Assembly: GCA_012729315.1 (NCBI GenBank)
Contig: JAAYDI010000163.1
Location: 19,413 to 83,412, forward strand
DNA from: Planctomycetaceae bacterium
Lineage (GTDB): Bacteria > Planctomycetota > Planctomycetia > Pirellulales > Pirellulaceae
DNA: 64,000 bases
Reading direction: 5' to 3'
Of the stretch, positions 42,606 through 51,693 are shown piece after piece. A program made the translations under genes and the position numbers. Below the pieces are notes generated by a model. That model made no database searches. It was given only the letters and a program-made list of their open reading frames with translations, and was not told the DNA's origin. The stretch's first letter is position 1. Every line of letters begins with the position of its first letter.

Positions 42606-44960
42606 ATGTCCAACCATCAGAAGATCACGCGTTCCGATCACGTCGCATCGCTGACGCTGCCCCCCGGCCGCGTGGCGGAGGTGCTCGGGCACCTGCAGCG
42701 GGCCGATGTGCTGCTGCGGATCGGGATCTGTCTGTTTGCCGCGGTCTGCATGTGGCTCATTACGGGTGGCTGGTCGCCACCGTTCAGTTACCGTCTCGGT
42801 CATCTGCCGGCCCGTGACATCTGTGCCCGGGTGGAGTTCAGCGTCCCGGACGCGGACGGCACGGCGAACCTTCGGGAGCAGAAACGGAGCGAGGTGGCCT
42901 GTACCTACGTGCATGACGTGCGGCCGCTGCAGGAGTTGCGGTCGGCGCTGGTCAATCGCATGTTGGAGGTGCGCCGCGCGGAATCACTCGAGAAGCTGGA
43001 TCAGCAGGTCTGGCAGGAGTTCCTGCCGCCGGTCGACGCCACGCGGCCTGCGGAGTCGTCGACCGTGCAGAGCGCGGTGGCCTTCACTGGCTTGCGCGCA
43101 GCGTTGGCCGGAGATGCCGGCCCGGTGGCCTTGACGCTGGCCCTGGAACGCGCGTTCCAGGAATTCGAGAAGAACGGCCTGCTGGAGGGGCTGGAGCATT
43201 CGCCCGAGGACGGAAGTCAGATCACCATCCTGGTTTACCCGCTCGGCCGGCCCTCCCTGCCGCAGGCAGTGGACGTCTCGCGGATCCAGATCGCGGAGGT
43301 AATGAAGGACTTCCGCACGCGGCTGGCGGACGCGTTTCGTGAGGCGCAGCTGCCGGATGACCAGGTCAACATCCTGACGGATCTGACCACCAACTGGCTG
43401 AAGAACCGGAAGCTGCCCACCACGCTCAGACTGGATCCGGTCGCCACGCAGCAGACCTATGCCCAGTTGGAGGATCTGCAGGTCGAGAAGGTCTATGCCC
43501 CGGGAAGCGTGCTGGTCAAGGGGGGCCAGCGGGTGAGCCCCGACCGGCTGGAGATGCTGCGCCGCGAGCATGCGGCGGTGGTCGCTCACCGGAGTGCGGG
43601 GGCTCTGTTCGCGCACAGCGCAGCCACCTTCGGCATGTATACGGCGCTGTTCCTGTTCTGCGGCATCTACGTGCTGCGGCATCAGCCCACGATCATCGCC
43701 GACCTGGGACAGTTGGTCCGGCTGTTGGCCTTGTTGATCCTGACGGTGACTCTCGGGCGGCTGTGTGCCGGCGAGCTGTGGCAGGCGGAGATCGTGCCGG
43801 TGCTGCTGTTCGGCATGACGGTCGCCATCGCTTTCTGGCGGGAACTGGCGCTGGTGCTCACCGCGGCCATGACGCTGATCCTCTGCCTGACGCTGGGGAT
43901 GGGGCTGGCGGAGTTCGTGTTGATGGCCACCACCGCGTCGGCAGCCGTGGTGTGGATCAACCCCGTGCGTAGCCGGACGAAACTGATCTATGTGGGCCTG
44001 GGCGCCGGCCTGGTCGCGGTCCTCACCGCGGTCGGTGTCGGAGTGCTGGTGGGTGAGCCGGTCGGGGCCTGGAGCGGCAGCGACGTGCTGATCATGGGGC
44101 GGTGGAGCGCGGCCAGTTCGCCGTTCGTGTTCAGTCTGCTGGCCAGTGCAGTGTGGCACGGATTCGGTACCGTCCTGGCGGCCGTGGTGATGACCGGACT
44201 GCTCCCCTTCATCGAGCGGCTCTTCGGCGTGCAGACCGATATCCGCCTGCTCGAACTGGGCGACGCGGCCCACCCGCTCCTGCAGGAGCTGGCCCGCCGC
44301 GCGCCGGGCACCTACAACCACTCCATCAACGTCGCGTCGCTGGCCGAGGCGGCCGCGGAATCCATCGGCGCCAACGGGCTGCTCGTACGCGTCGGTTCAT
44401 ACTTCCATGACATCGGCAAGGTCTTCAAGCCCGGTTACTTCGTCGAGAACCAGGGGCGGGACGGCAATCGGCACGAATCGCTCGTGCCGACCATGAGCAC
44501 GCTGGTCATCATCGCCCATGTCAAGGACGGTGCCGACCTGGCCGAACACAGCCGGCTGCCCAAACCGATCGTCGATTTCATCGAACAGCACCACGGGACG
44601 ACGCTCGTCGAGTACTTCTATCGCCAGGCCGCGAAACAGTCGGAGAACGACCCGGACGGAGAAGAGGTTGAGGAAAGCACCTACCGTTACCCGGGTCCCA
44701 AGCCCCAGACGCGCGAGGCGGCCGTCCTTATGCTGGCCGACGCGGTGGAGAGCGCCAGCCGCACGCTCGTGGATCCGGCCCCGGCCCGGATCGAAAGCCT
44801 GGTGGAAAACATCGTCATGAAACGCCTGCTCGATGACCAGTTCGACGACTGCGGCATTACCCTGCTGGAACTCGGCAGCATCCGCGACAGCCTCGTCAAG
44901 TCGCTCACCGCCGTGTACCATTCCCGCGTCAAGTACCCGGATCAACAGCAGACGGCATAG
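42606..44960 (+). CDS. pgpH: 7TM-HD domain phosphohydrolase (PgpH type)
   Basis: A 784-residue membrane protein. After one N-terminal helix (about 40-58) comes an extracytoplasmic 7TMR-HDED region of about 290 residues, then a bundle of hydrophobic helices (about 340-540), then a cytoplasmic HD domain. The HD motifs are readable: GTYNHSINVASLAEAAAESIG, VGSYFHDIGKVFKPGYFVEN and the late DAVESASRTL. PgpH of Firmicutes degrades cyclic di-AMP, so this protein may do the same; the presence of c-di-AMP here is not shown. The start is 7 bases after phoH, and ybeY follows after 3 bases. Confidence 0.9.
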   Translation: MSNHQKITRSDHVASLTLPPGRVAEVLGHLQRADVLLRIGICLFAAVCMWLITGGWSPPFSYRLGHLPARDICARVEFSVPDADGTANLREQKRSEVACTYVHDVRPLQELRSALVNRMLEVRRAESLEKLDQQVWQEFLPPVDATRPAESSTVQSAVAFTGLRAALAGDAGPVALTLALERAFQEFEKNGLLEGLEHSPEDGSQITILVYPLGRPSLPQAVDVSRIQIAEVMKDFRTRLADAFREAQLPDDQVNILTDLTTNWLKNRKLPTTLRLDPVATQQTYAQLEDLQVEKVYAPGSVLVKGGQRVSPDRLEMLRREHAAVVAHRSAGALFAHSAATFGMYTALFLFCGIYVLRHQPTIIADLGQLVRLLALLILTVTLGRLCAGELWQAEIVPVLLFGMTVAIAFWRELALVLTAAMTLILCLTLGMGLAEFVLMATTASAAVVWINPVRSRTKLIYVGLGAGLVAVLTAVGVGVLVGEPVGAWSGSDVLIMGRWSAASSPFVFSLLASAVWHGFGTVLAAVVMTGLLPFIERLFGVQTDIRLLELGDAAHPLLQELARRAPGTYNHSINVASLAEAAAESIGANGLLVRVGSYFHDIGKVFKPGYFVENQGRDGNRHESLVPTMSTLVIIAHVKDGADLAEHSRLPKPIVDFIEQHHGTTLVEYFYRQAAKQSENDPDGEEVEESTYRYPGPKPQTREAAVLMLADAVESASRTLVDPAPARIESLVENIVMKRLLDDQFDDCGITLLELGSIRDSLVKSLTAVYHSRVKYPDQQQTA

Positions 44961-44963
44961 GGC

Positions 44964-45392
44964 ATGATCGACATCGAAATCGCCAACCAGCAGTCGCTGC
45001 TGACCGTCGACCAGGACGTCCTCCAGCAGGTGGCGCAGGCGATCCTGCATGATCACGGCCCCCCCACCTGCCGCGTGAGCATCGCCATCGTCGACGACCG
45101 GACCATCCACGCCCTCAATCGACAGTACCTCCAGCATGACTACGCCACCGATGTGCTGAGCTTCGCGCTCGAACAGACCACGGAACTGCTCGAGGGAGAG
45201 GTCGTGGTCAGCAGCGAGACGGCACTGGCTCAGGCCAGAGAGTACCAATGGACGGCCGCTCAGGAACTGCTGCTCTACGTCATCCACGGTCTGCTGCACC
45301 TGGTCGGTTTCGACGACCAGTCGGACACCCAGCGCGCGGAAATGCGTTGTGCCGAGCAGACCTATCTGAAACAATGCGGTCGGCTGGCATGA
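44964..45392 (+). CDS. ybeY: Endoribonuclease YbeY, with altered third zinc ligand
   Basis: A 142-residue YbeY, the zinc-dependent endoribonuclease for 16S rRNA 3'-end maturation and ribosome quality control. The fold landmarks NRQYLQHDYATDVLSFAL and the motif HGLLHLVGFDDQ are present. The family motif is HGxLHLxGyDH; the third His is Asp here, while the first two zinc-binding His remain. Asp can bind zinc, so activity is plausible. The start is 3 bases after pgpH and recO begins 10 bases after its stop, so the cluster is one transcript. Confidence 0.92.
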   Translation: MIDIEIANQQSLLTVDQDVLQQVAQAILHDHGPPTCRVSIAIVDDRTIHALNRQYLQHDYATDVLSFALEQTTELLEGEVVVSSETALAQAREYQWTAAQELLLYVIHGLLHLVGFDDQSDTQRAEMRCAEQTYLKQCGRLA

Positions 45393-45402
45393 CGGGTGAG
45401 AC

Positions 45403-46165
45403 ATGTCGAGTGAGAAGACGCTGGCGATCGTAATCCGCGTGGTGGAGTTCAGTGAGACAAGCTGCGTGGTGACTCTGTTCACGCGGGACTTCGGCAAAAT
45501 AGGGGCCCTGGCGAAAGGGGCCCGCCGCCCCAAGAGCCCGTTTGAGTCTGCTCTTGACCTGCTGGCCGTTTGTCGCATAGTGTTCCTCCACAAATCGTCC
45601 GACGCGCTCGATCTGCTGACGAAAGCCAAGCTAGAGCGACGGTTTCGTCTGGACGCGGGACTTGTCGTGCCTGTATGCGGGTTACTATGTGGCCGAACTG
45701 TTGCGGGACCTGACGGACACAGGCGATCCGCATCCGGAGCTGTTTGATGTGGCGGACCAGACGTTGATTGCCCTGCAGGGTGCGCACGATCTGTTCTGCG
45801 TCGTGTTGCGGTTTGAGATGACGGCACTTCGATTGCTCGGGCACGCTCCGGCCTTGCGCGGCTGTGCGGCGTGTGGCGAGTCGATCGAGCTGTCAGGACG
45901 TGTGCCCTTTGGGCAGATGGCTGGTGGTTTGTTATGTCCCCGTTGCCGGCCCGGCCAGCGGCAAGTGGTGAGTCTGACGGCCGATGCTGTGCGGGTGCTG
46001 CAGCAGTTTGCGACGGGCAGTCTGGAGTCGTGGCAGGAGGTCGCGGTGGACGCGAAGATACGTGGCGAGTTGCGGGGATTGATGAACCAATACCTCTGCA
46101 ATCTGCTGGATCACCGCCCACGAATGCATCAGTACTTGGGTCTGTTGGGGCATGCCCCGGAATAG
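45403..46165 (+). pseudogene. recO: DNA repair protein RecO, frameshifted
   Basis: RecO loads RecA with RecR in gap repair. The first part (ATG 45403; MSSEKTLAIVIRVVEFSETSCVVTLFT, an OB fold) is in one frame until ERRFRLDA at about 45656. The second part (RDLSCLYAGYYVAELL through a zinc finger CAAC...CPRC to ...YLGLLGHAPE) continues in the next frame and stops at 46165. Joining them gives a normal protein of about 253 residues. The break lies in GGACGCGGGAC at 45651-45661, where a lost CG from GCGCG restores the frame. Both halves look fully conserved, so the change is recent or a sequence error. Confidence 0.85.
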
Positions 46166-46185
46166 CTACACACGTGTGGACAAGG

Positions 46186-47499
46186 ATGTCCAAAATGCAT
46201 TGGGGCCGACGACGACTCGTTTGGTGGCTGGGGCCGGTTGCCTGTCTGCTGGCCAGTGGCTGCACGTCACTGTCCGGTCGCGGTCCGGCTGATCCGGCCT
46301 CGTCCCTCACCGCTTCGCCGGTGGCTGCCGGGACGTCGGATGTCGCGCTGGTGTCGCACACGGAGCCGGTGGCCGAGGCGGATCTGGAGGCGGAATCGGA
46401 CGAGCGGCAACCGGATCCGCTCAAGTGGTCCGACTTCGCCCCGTCCAACCTGGGCACCACGGTGCGGCGGATTACGGGTCGCGGCCCCGACCGCAACGCC
46501 GCGCGCGAGCTCTACGGAAAAGGTGAAGAGCTGTACCGGGAGGCGGTGACGCTGCGGGCGAGCGACCCGGACGCCGATGTGACCCGGTTGTTCCTGGATG
46601 CCAGCGACCAGTTCGCGGAAGCGGCACTCCGGTGGCCCGACTCGGCGTTGGAAGAAGACGCGCTGTTTCGGGCCGGCGAGAGCCAGTTCTTCGCCGACCA
46701 CTACGTGAAAGCCAACCACTACTTCGAACTGCTGCTCAAGAACTACCCCAACACACGCTACCTGGATCTCGTTGGCGCGCGCCGGTTCCTGATCGCCCAG
46801 TACTGGTTGAAGATCCACGCAGAGCCCGGTTTCAAGGGGGTCGGCCTCAATCTCACGAACAAGTCGTTGCCCTGGGCCGACACCTACGGCCATGCCCTGC
46901 GGATCTACGACCGGATGCGGCTGGATGACCCCACCGGCAAGCTGGCTGACGACGCCACGATCGCGGCGGCCAACGCCAGCTTCACCAAGGGGGACTACGA
47001 CAAGGCCGACCAGTACTACTCGGACCTGCGGACGCATTTCCCGAGCAGCGAGCATCAGTTTCACGCGCACTACCTGGGGATCCAGGCCAAGCTGCGCGGC
47101 TATCGGGGTGCCCGTTACACGGGCGAGTCGCTTGAAGAGACGGAGAAGCTCATTCAGCAGATCCGCCGCCAGTTCCCTCGGCAGAGCAAGGAACACGCCG
47201 AGGAGCTGGACCGCGCGGCGGCCAAAGTGCGGTTCCTGATGGCGGAACGCGAGTGGTTGATGGCGCAGTACTACGCGCGGCGCAAGGAGTATGGGGCCGC
47301 CCGCTTCTACTATGACATCGTGCTGCGGGACTACCCCGACACACCGTTCGCCGACAAGGCACGCGCAGAGGTCGGCGAAATGGCCGGCAAGCCGCCTGTG
47401 CCGCCGCAGCCTCTTGCCTGGCTGGTGAACCTGTTTCCCGATTCCGACACGGCCAAACCGCTGGTCGCCACCGCGGCCAGCGAGACAACGACGCGATGA
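46186..47499 (+). CDS. BamD-like outer-membrane assembly lipoprotein
   Basis: A 437-residue lipoprotein with signal LVWWLGPVACLLASGC (lipobox ASGC), a Ser/Pro/Glu-rich linker, then TPR-like repeats. The block DQFAEAALRWPDSALEEDALFRAGESQFFADHYVKANHYFELLLKNYPNTRYLD matches the BamD/YfiO pattern, and a second group (KGDYDKADQYYSDLRTHFPSSE; ARFYYDIVLRDYPDTPFADKA) completes the superhelix. It is almost twice the length of E. coli BamD, because of the linker and an extra repeat region. It probably belongs to the outer-membrane beta-barrel assembly machinery. The next gene encodes an LptE-like lipoprotein 28 bp on. Confidence 0.8.
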   Translation: MSKMHWGRRRLVWWLGPVACLLASGCTSLSGRGPADPASSLTASPVAAGTSDVALVSHTEPVAEADLEAESDERQPDPLKWSDFAPSNLGTTVRRITGRGPDRNAARELYGKGEELYREAVTLRASDPDADVTRLFLDASDQFAEAALRWPDSALEEDALFRAGESQFFADHYVKANHYFELLLKNYPNTRYLDLVGARRFLIAQYWLKIHAEPGFKGVGLNLTNKSLPWADTYGHALRIYDRMRLDDPTGKLADDATIAAANASFTKGDYDKADQYYSDLRTHFPSSEHQFHAHYLGIQAKLRGYRGARYTGESLEETEKLIQQIRRQFPRQSKEHAEELDRAAAKVRFLMAEREWLMAQYYARRKEYGAARFYYDIVLRDYPDTPFADKARAEVGEMAGKPPVPPQPLAWLVNLFPDSDTAKPLVATAASETTTR

Positions 47500-47527
47500 G
47501 CCCCCCCGGGGCACAGATGTCGAGAGT

Positions 47528-48073
47528 ATGACGCACGACGCACGACACACGATCCCGGATGCAGGCCGAGCGTGGGCGCGGAGTCGCCTGGGCTGCGCGT
47601 GCCTGGTGGCGCTGGCCGCCGCCAGCGGCTGTGCCGGCTATCAGATCGGCAACCGCACGCTCTACGAACCGCAGCTCCAGACGATCCACGTGCCGCTCTT
47701 CCAGTCGGACAGCTGGCGCCTGGATCTCGGCGAGTGGCTCACGGAGGCGGTGATCAAGGAGATCGAGCTGCGGACCCCGTTCAAAGTCGTCAGCGATCCG
47801 CTGGCCGACAGCGTCCTGACCGGCCGCATCATGTGGGACACCAAGCGGGTCGTTTCCGAGAACATCAACGACGAGCCCCGCAATCTGCTCTTTAATGCCG
47901 CAGTCCACGTGACGTGGATGGACAACACGGGCCGCATCCTCACTCAGTCCGTGATTTCGGCCGGCAACAATTTTGTGCCCGAAGCTGGACAGTCCATCAC
48001 GATCGCCGAACAGACGCTGGTGCGCCGTCTGGCCGCCCAGATCGTATCCGAGATGGAGGCACGCAACTGGTGA
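47528..48073 (+). CDS. LptE-like lipoprotein
   Basis: A 181-residue lipoprotein with lipobox AASGC (signal ends about residue 35). The mature protein opens CAGYQIGNRTLYEPQLQTIHVPLFQSDSWR, the pattern of LptE/LPS-assembly proteins in distant phyla (GYxxG ... tI.VP.F.N.t). The rest has alternating strands and helices of similar kind (LTEAVIKEIELRTPFKVVSDPLADSVLTGRI). LptE plugs LptD in lipopolysaccharide export. Together with the BamD-like gene just upstream it suggests a small outer-membrane biogenesis unit. Sequence similarity in this family is weak, so the assignment is moderate. Confidence 0.7.
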   Translation: MTHDARHTIPDAGRAWARSRLGCACLVALAAASGCAGYQIGNRTLYEPQLQTIHVPLFQSDSWRLDLGEWLTEAVIKEIELRTPFKVVSDPLADSVLTGRIMWDTKRVVSENINDEPRNLLFNAAVHVTWMDNTGRILTQSVISAGNNFVPEAGQSITIAEQTLVRRLAAQIVSEMEARNW

Positions 48074-48125
48074 CCGGGACCGCCCCGCTGGTCGGTCCCC
48101 AGGGTGCCTGTTAGACTCTCGAATC

Positions 48126-49016
48126 ATGGACACACGTTTCACCGCTGAGCTGCCCGACCAGTGGCAGTTACGCACAGTTACGTTGCGGCTGCAGCGGCAG
48201 CCGCTCGTGATGGGCATTGTCAACGTGACGCCCGACAGCTTCTCGGACGGCGGCCGCTTTCTCGATCCGGCGTACGCCGTGACGCACGCACTCGAGCTGG
48301 TGGAGCAAGGTGCCGACATTCTGGACATTGGAGGTGAAAGCACGCGCCCCTATGCGACACCGGTGTCGGCAGACGAGGAGTTGCGGCGCGTGCTGCCGGT
48401 GATCCGACAGCTCGGACGCCAGACGCGCGTCCCGATGTCGATCGACACGATCAAGGCACGTGTCGCGCGCGAAGCGCTCGACTGCGGCGTGGAGATCATC
48501 AATGACGTCAGCGGCCTGGAAGCCGATCCGGAGATGGTGCCGCTGGCCGTCGCGACCGCCGCTGGCGTGTGTGTGATGCACACGCAGGGGACGCCGGCCA
48601 CCATGCAGGACAACCCCTGCTACGAGAATGTGGTGGAGGAGGTCCGCGACTACCTCCAGACGCGCCGCAGCCAGCTTGTGGAGGCGGGCCTCGATCCGGC
48701 CCGCATCTGCGTCGATCCGGGAATCGGGTTCGGCAAGACGCACCAGCACAATCTCCAGTTGCTCAGCAGCTGCCACCGCTACCTGACGCTCGGGGCCCCG
48801 CTGCTGGTCGGGCCGTCGCGCAAAGGATTCCTAGGCCACATGTTGCAGGACAAGCAGGCCGACCGGCAGCCCGCGACGATTGGCGTGGCCCTGTCGCTGG
48901 CCGCCCAGGGGGTCCACATCCTGCGCGTACACGATGTGGGGCCGGTCAAACAGGCCCTGCAGCTCTTCGCGGCAACCGGGGGACTGGGGGGCGACTCGCC
49001 GCCCCCAGGGGCGTGA
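48126..49016 (+). CDS. folP: Dihydropteroate synthase
   Basis: A 296-residue enzyme condensing p-aminobenzoate with dihydropterin diphosphate in folate synthesis; the target of sulfonamides. Signatures are VMGIVNVTPDSFSDGG, GADILDIGGESTRPYA, MSIDTIKARVAREAL, IINDVSG, MHTQGTP, ICVDPGIGFGKT and VGPSRKGFLG. All pterin- and phosphate-binding blocks are intact. The ATG at 48126 is used; the gene follows the LptE-like gene by 52 bp. A second folate gene, folD, lies elsewhere in the window. Confidence 0.95.
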   Translation: MDTRFTAELPDQWQLRTVTLRLQRQPLVMGIVNVTPDSFSDGGRFLDPAYAVTHALELVEQGADILDIGGESTRPYATPVSADEELRRVLPVIRQLGRQTRVPMSIDTIKARVAREALDCGVEIINDVSGLEADPEMVPLAVATAAGVCVMHTQGTPATMQDNPCYENVVEEVRDYLQTRRSQLVEAGLDPARICVDPGIGFGKTHQHNLQLLSSCHRYLTLGAPLLVGPSRKGFLGHMLQDKQADRQPATIGVALSLAAQGVHILRVHDVGPVKQALQLFAATGGLGGDSPPPGA

Positions 49017-49208
49017 GGGACTGCCTGTAAGTCGCGTGCCAGCATATACTTGCATGGTTGGATCGCGGCCTCAAAAGCCGGCGAGCGGCATTGACGTACG
49101 CGGCCAATTGCGCGATACTCCGGCGCACCGTCGCCTCTGGCGCCCCGCGAGACCGTGCGCTGCGGTCCCCGAAAGTCGCCCTTGTTTTTCCGCGGGTTTG
49201 GAGCACGC

Positions 49209-50483
49209 ATGAACACCCCGACGCCGACTGACCTGAAAGCCTATTGCACCGACGTTGCGCAGCGCGCAGCTCGGGCGGCCCGCTCCCTGGCCCAATTGTC
49301 GGGCGCGGTCAAGAACCGTTGGCTGACCGAGTCGGCCCAGGCGCTGCACGAGCGCGCGGACCTGATCGAGGCAGCGAATCAGCAGGACCTTGCCGCAGCG
49401 CCCGGCTACGGCTTGACCCCTGCGCAAATCGACCGGCTGACACTCACCACCGCCCGCATCGCCGACATAGCGCGGGGGTTGGAGGAGGTGGCCGCGCTGC
49501 CGGATCCGATCGGTGAGACGATCGAATCGACGGTGCGTCCCAATGGGCTGCAGGTGGCCAAGGTCCGCGTGCCGCTGGGCACGGTGTTTTTCATCTACGA
49601 GTCGCGCCCCAACGTGACAGCCGACGCCGCCGCCATCTGTGTGAAAAGCGGCAACGCGGTGATCCTGCGGGGCGGCAAGGAGGCCCGGCATTCGAGCCAG
49701 GCCATCGTCAACTTGTTGCAGGATGTTGCGGGTCGGGTGGGGGTGCCCGAGGAGGCGGTCCAGCTGGTGGCGACGACGGACCGGGAGGCCGTCGGGCACT
49801 TTCTGCAGTTGCCCCAGTACATTGACGTGGCCATTCCACGCGGGGGAGCGAGTCTGATTCGGCGGGTGACGGCGGAAGCCCGGATGCCGGTCATCAAGCA
49901 CTTCGACGGCAACTGTCATGTGTACGTGGATGCCACGGCCGATCTGGCGATGGCGCTGGAGATCACGATCAACGCCAAGTGCCAGCGGATGGGGGTCTGC
50001 AACGCGTGTGAATCGTTGCTGGTGCACGCGCAGGTGGCCGACCGCTTGCTGCCCGAACTGGCCGCGGCGCTGCAGCAGCGGGGGGTCGAGATCCGCGGCG
50101 ATGCGCGCACGCAGCAGCTAGTGCCGTCGGCCGCCGCGGCCGAGGAAGCGGATTACTGCGCCGAGTACCTCGGGCCACAGATCTCCGTGCGGGTTGTCCC
50201 GACGCTGGACGAGGCGATCGCGCACGTGAACCAGTACGGTTCGCACCACACCGACGCGATCGTGACACAGGACCTGACGGCGGCCCGGCGGTTTGCCGCC
50301 GAGGTCGACAGTTCGGCGGTGATGGTCAATGCCAGCACCCGTTTCAACGATGGCGGCGAGTTCGGCCTGGGGGCGGAGATCGGCATCAGCACCGACAAGT
50401 TCCATGCCCGCGGACCCTGCGGCCTGAAGGAACTGACCAGCTACAAGTACGTCGTGTATGGACAGGGGCAGATCAGAACGTGA
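49209..50483 (+). CDS. proA: Gamma-glutamyl phosphate reductase
   Basis: A 424-residue NADPH-dependent reductase of proline synthesis, turning gamma-glutamyl phosphate into glutamate semialdehyde. Landmarks are [48 protein letters not shown], the catalytic-Cys region [15 protein letters not shown] and [25 protein letters not shown]. The ATG at 49209 ([13 protein letters not shown]) fits homologues. The proB kinase gene is not in the window. Confidence 0.95.
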   Translation: MNTPTPTDLKAYCTDVAQRAARAARSLAQLSGAVKNRWLTESAQALHERADLIEAANQQDLAAAPGYGLTPAQIDRLTLTTARIADIARGLEEVAALPDPIGETIESTVRPNGLQVAKVRVPLGTVFFIYESRPNVTADAAAICVKSGNAVILRGGKEARHSSQAIVNLLQDVAGRVGVPEEAVQLVATTDREAVGHFLQLPQYIDVAIPRGGASLIRRVTAEARMPVIKHFDGNCHVYVDATADLAMALEITINAKCQRMGVCNACESLLVHAQVADRLLPELAAALQQRGVEIRGDARTQQLVPSAAAAEEADYCAEYLGPQISVRVVPTLDEAIAHVNQYGSHHTDAIVTQDLTAARRFAAEVDSSAVMVNASTRFNDGGEFGLGAEIGISTDKFHARGPCGLKELTSYKYVVYGQGQIRT

Positions 50484-50569
50484 GACGCATCGGGGAGTCC
50501 GGGGACGATGCCCAGGTGAGTAGCATGCAGGCGCGGGGGGATGCGCAGCGGCTGTCAACGGAGTGACAG

Positions 50570-51583
50570 ATGACGGACGAAGTACTGAGCCAGGCGGAAG
50601 TCGAGAGTCTCCTGAACGCCATGGAGACGAAAGTCCAGGAACCGCAGCCCGTGGGCGCGGCGGCCCCAGCGCCGAGCGTCTCCGTCCGACCGCGCGAAAA
50701 GATCACGGCCTACGACTTCAAGCGGCCGGAACGGGTGGGTAAGGAGCAGATGCGGGCCCTGCAGACGCTGCACGAAGGCTTCGGACGCAACTTCGGCGCC
50801 GCGATGTCCGCCCTGCTGCGGAGCATCGTGGAGGTGAAGCTGACGAGCGTCGATCAGCTGACCTACAGCGAGTTCATTTTCAGCCTGGAGAACCCGACCT
50901 GCTTTAATCTCCTGGCCGCCAGGCCGCTGGAAGGGAATCTGATTCTCGACATCAACCCGTCCATCCTCTACCCGGTCATCAATCGGCTCCTGGGCGGAGG
51001 CAAGGAATCGGGCGCGATCGCCCGCCGGGCGCTGACCGAGATTGAACTGCGCCTCGTGCGGCGGATCACCGACCTGTTCCTGCACGATCTCAAACGGGCC
51101 TGGGCCAACATCCTGCCGCTGGAGTTCGAGGTCGAGCGGGTGGAGAGCAACCCGCAGCTGGTGCAGATCGTGCCGCCGAACGAGGTGGTAGTCCTGATCA
51201 GCTTCGAGCTCACCCTGGGGGATGTGCGGGGGATGATGAACCTGTGCATACCCTTCAACGCCATCGAACGCATCGGCAACAAGCTGACGACCAACAACTG
51301 GGTCAGTTACACGCGGGTCGCGGCCACCGAGGAATCGATCCAGCAGGTCAGCAAGCGGCTGGAGGGAGCGCTGGTGGAGTTGGTGGCGACGCTGGCCAGT
51401 TCGCGGATCACGACGGCTGACCTGCTGGGCTTGCGCGTGGGCGATATCGTGACGACGGAGCAGGACGTGCACGGGCCGCTGGAGATCTCCGTGGAGGGGG
51501 TGCCCAAATTTCTCGCCAGTCCGGGGGCCGTCAAGGGGCGCAAGGCCGTTCAAGTCATCGGGCCGCTGGAACCTTCCCCGTAG
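50570..51583 (+). CDS. fliM: Flagellar motor switch protein FliM
   Basis: A 337-residue FliM, the C-ring protein that binds phosphorylated CheY and sets rotation direction. The N-terminal CheY-binding peptide is present (VLSQAEVESLLNAM). The central CheC-like domain (LQTLHEGFGRNFGAAMSALLRSIVEVKLTSVDQLTYSEFIFSL) and C-terminal SpoA domain (VELVATLASSRITTADLLGLRVGDIVTTEQDVHGPLEISVEGVPKF) are complete. No other flagellar gene lies in the window, so it is an orphan here. It starts 86 bp after proA; a GC-rich hairpin follows it. Confidence 0.95.
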   Translation: MTDEVLSQAEVESLLNAMETKVQEPQPVGAAAPAPSVSVRPREKITAYDFKRPERVGKEQMRALQTLHEGFGRNFGAAMSALLRSIVEVKLTSVDQLTYSEFIFSLENPTCFNLLAARPLEGNLILDINPSILYPVINRLLGGGKESGAIARRALTEIELRLVRRITDLFLHDLKRAWANILPLEFEVERVESNPQLVQIVPPNEVVVLISFELTLGDVRGMMNLCIPFNAIERIGNKLTTNNWVSYTRVAATEESIQQVSKRLEGALVELVATLASSRITTADLLGLRVGDIVTTEQDVHGPLEISVEGVPKFLASPGAVKGRKAVQVIGPLEPSP

Positions 51584-51599
51584 TGTATCCGCCCCGCGT

Positions 51600-51629
51600 T
51601 GGCAGCTCCCGCCGCGGGGGCGGCTGCCA
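51600..51629 (+). terminator. GC-rich hairpin after fliM, possible terminator
   Basis: TGGCAGC (51600-51606) pairs with GCTGCCA (51623-51629) around a GC-rich loop. There is no T-run, so intrinsic termination is uncertain. A possible -10 for trxB (TATAGT, 51650-51655) lies 20 bases further on. Confidence 0.4.
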
Positions 51630-51693
51630 GGAGGACGCCCGGCCCCTATTATAGTATGCGGCTTGTCTGATCCTGTAGGAAGGAGCGCTTGTT

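Noticed and set aside
45651..45661. Programmed ribosomal frameshift in recO
   Set aside because: No slippery heptamer or downstream pseudoknot is seen and recO is not known for frameshifting; a deletion or sequence error is simpler.
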